Part shown: positions 62,598-64,000 of the stretch, one piece after another
How the letters are laid out: each line of letters begins with the position of its first letter
Numbering within the stretch: the stretch's first letter is position 1
From: Cyanomargarita calcarea GSE-NOS-MK-12-04C
GTDB lineage: Bacteria > Cyanobacteriota > Cyanobacteriia > Cyanobacteriales > Nostocaceae
Assembly: GCA_019359595.1 (NCBI GenBank)
Contig: JAHHGZ010000036.1
Coordinates: 27,558 to 91,557 of the forward strand
Reading direction: 5' to 3'
Length of the DNA stretch: 64,000 nt
Program-made: the position numbers and the translations under genes
Notes under the pieces: generated by a model
Told to the model about the DNA's origin: nothing
Databases searched by the model: none
What the model saw: the letters and a program-made list of their open reading frames with translations, nothing else

Positions 62598-63776
62598 TTA
62601 TGCGGGTACTGTAACTCGCATTGCCCGTGCTAACTCCGCTGCAACCTCGGGACGAGAGAATTCAGGGGGTGGTAATTCACCACGACGTAACAGTTCTCTA
62701 ACTTTTGTCCCAGAGAGGTGAATCCGCTCTTCAGGGGTGCTGGGGCTGGTTTTACTGGTGGCCATTGAATTCGTGCGGGTGCAGTAGAAAGCGTGTTCAA
62801 ATTTCATCGGCACAATGCCCAATTCGGAGGTTGTAAACTCATCGAAAATATATTGTGCATCGTAAGTGCCGTAATAATCACCTACCCCAGCATGGTCGCG
62901 TCCGACGATAAAGTGAGTACAGCCGTAATTTTTGCGAACCAGGGCATGGAAAATTGCTTCCCGAGGCCCAGCATAACGCATAGCCGCTGGATTAATTGCC
63001 AAAATTACCCGGCTTTTGGGGTAATAATTCTCCAGCAAAATTTCGTAGCAGCGCATCCGCACATCAGCGGGGATGTCATCTTCTTTTGTCGCTCCTACCA
63101 ACGGATGCAAAAATAGACCATCAACTGTTTCCATCGCACACTTTTGAATATATTCATGAGCGCGGTGGATAGGGTTGCGAGTTTGGAAACCAACGATAGT
63201 TTTCCAACCCTTCTCCTGAAACATCTTGCGAGACTCAGCCGGATCGATTTGGTAGGTGGGGAACAGAGGATGGGAGTCCCGTTCCAATAGCCACACATCA
63301 CCTGCTAAATGTACTGGTGCTTGATTGTAAAGAACCTGCACCCCTGGATGCTTCTCATCATTAGTGCGGTAGACATTCACAGCCTCCCGCTCTTTATCGT
63401 AGTGATACTTTTGAGTAAGATTCAAAACCCCAACAAATCGACCAGTACGGTCATCAAGACGAATTAAAGAACCTTCCGTGAGTGATTCCGCGACTTGTTC
63501 ACTCACCGACAGCGTAACTGGGATAGACCATACAGTACCATTCGCTAGCCGCATTTCTGCCACCACGCGCTCGTAGTCAGCCTGGTTCATAAAACCAGTC
63601 AGCGGACTAAAACCGCCAATAGCAATCATTTCTAAATCAGAAAATGTCCTCTCATCCAGTTGCACTCGCGGCAAAAACTCAGCTTTTGAGAGGAATTCTT
63701 CTCGCTGTTCGGGTGTAGCGATGCGATTAACCAACTGCCCACCGTGAGGAGTAATGCTCTGTCTGTCGTAGCTCAA
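62598..63776 (-). CDS. sat: sulfate adenylyltransferase (ATP sulfurylase)
   Basis: A 392-aa enzyme that makes adenosine 5'-phosphosulfate from ATP and sulfate, the first step of sulfate assimilation. The motifs are complete: [17 protein letters not shown] (about 192-208, QxRN and HxxH), [37 protein letters not shown] (GRDHAG) and [19 protein letters not shown] (in part). The start codon is TTG. Support is AAGGGG (complement of 63782-63787) 5 bases upstream and the family-typical opening [15 protein letters not shown]. No APS kinase domain is fused. Confidence 0.93.
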   Translation of the reverse strand: MSYDRQSITPHGGQLVNRIATPEQREEFLSKAEFLPRVQLDERTFSDLEMIAIGGFSPLTGFMNQADYERVVAEMRLANGTVWSIPVTLSVSEQVAESLTEGSLIRLDDRTGRFVGVLNLTQKYHYDKEREAVNVYRTNDEKHPGVQVLYNQAPVHLAGDVWLLERDSHPLFPTYQIDPAESRKMFQEKGWKTIVGFQTRNPIHRAHEYIQKCAMETVDGLFLHPLVGATKEDDIPADVRMRCYEILLENYYPKSRVILAINPAAMRYAGPREAIFHALVRKNYGCTHFIVGRDHAGVGDYYGTYDAQYIFDEFTTSELGIVPMKFEHAFYCTRTNSMATSKTSPSTPEERIHLSGTKVRELLRRGELPPPEFSRPEVAAELARAMRVTVPA

Positions 63777-64000
63777 CGTGACCCCTTGTTTGCGTTAAGT
63801 GCATTTGTGTTTCAAGCTTATGTACTAACTTATCAAAATGCTGGCACGTAGAGAAAAAAGAATTGGCCATTGGGGAGCAATCCTAAGTTGACAAAGATAT
63901 AGACAAGAATGTTTATATATCGACAAGTCTATACGTTTGGATGTATAAACTGGAGCGCCCGAGGCCTTACTTGTTGAAGTTTGTAAGCGTACCCAAGCGC
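63777..64000. other. upstream region of sat
   Basis: The promoter of sat should be here. ATAGAC (63899-63904) and GTCTAT (63927-63932) form a spaced dyad with two GACAAG copies, a possible regulator site. TTGACA at 63888 faces the plus strand. No gene is visible up to the window end. Confidence 0.35.

Noticed and set aside
1..64000. tRNA or rRNA genes
   Set aside because: I searched by eye for T-arm-like GGTTCGAATCC patterns and rRNA-like conserved stretches and saw none; a tRNAscan run would settle this.

Overview
The window looks like chromosomal DNA of a filamentous, probably heterocyst-forming cyanobacterium (Nostocales-like). Supporting signs are the abundant HIP1 octamer GCGATCGC (for example at 2271), many short tandem heptamer repeats between genes, the gene order rpmH-rnpA-PH domain-yidC-jag-yceD, a split pntA, a Ycf46-type AAA protein, DUF2808 and DUF1822-like proteins, and several caspase-fold proteins. 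I saw no tRNA, rRNA, CRISPR array, prophage or complete DDE transposase. The species cannot be fixed from the sequence alone.

Layout. 0-9.5 kb: a MacA/MacB-like adaptor and permease pair without its ATPase, an FAD monooxygenase, small membrane proteins, an AI-2E family transporter, a cytochrome b561-like protein, an APC permease and a lipoprotein with a methyltransferase fold. 9.6-14.6 kb (minus strand): a three-gene locus of a sigma-70-like factor, a DUF1822-like protein with a possible PemK-like N-terminus, and a large membrane pentapeptide-repeat protein ending in a CHAT protease domain. 15-19.5 kb: three exported proteins, two with internally duplicated domains and one with all M19-dipeptidase-type metal motifs. 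19.5-33.6 kb (minus strand): a Wzx/Wzy-type exopolysaccharide cluster with PssD/PssE, a Wzc-like tyrosine kinase, a polymerase, three GT2 and two GT4 glycosyltransferases, a methyltransferase, a flippase, an acyltransferase and the stump of a second acyltransferase.

33.6-35.2 kb is a decayed gap with two MITE-like inverted-repeat elements and at least two gene remnants. 35.2-42.8 kb holds a DUF39 homocysteine-synthesis-type protein, a cyanobacterial protein with a basic glycine-rich tail, a TPR protein and the proton-translocating transhydrogenase genes pntA/pntA2/pntB separated by heptamer repeats. 42.8-47.2 kb is the housekeeping rpmH to yceD run. 47.2-55.9 kb contains an HNH nuclease with a small partner, Ycf46-like ATPase, an SH3 protein, a repeated ~110-bp element, a four-domain peptidoglycan-binding protein and a GAF-PAS-GGDEF-EAL protein. 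55.9-64 kb contains a histidine kinase remnant, mtnP, an IscB nuclease with a probable omega-RNA (HEARO-like) upstream, a broken TPR gene, a caspase-fold protein whose catalytic dyad is replaced, and sat.

The best candidates for unusual biology are (i) the IscB/omega-RNA element, which appears to sit directly after an ATGA site and has intact RuvC and HNH residues; (ii) the sigma / DUF1822-like / pentapeptide-CHAT locus, which reads like a regulated membrane-anchored protease system; (iii) the Tat-exported pseudo-caspase; and (iv) the secreted trio at 15-19.5 kb. All functional statements rest on motif recognition by eye; no database search was possible.
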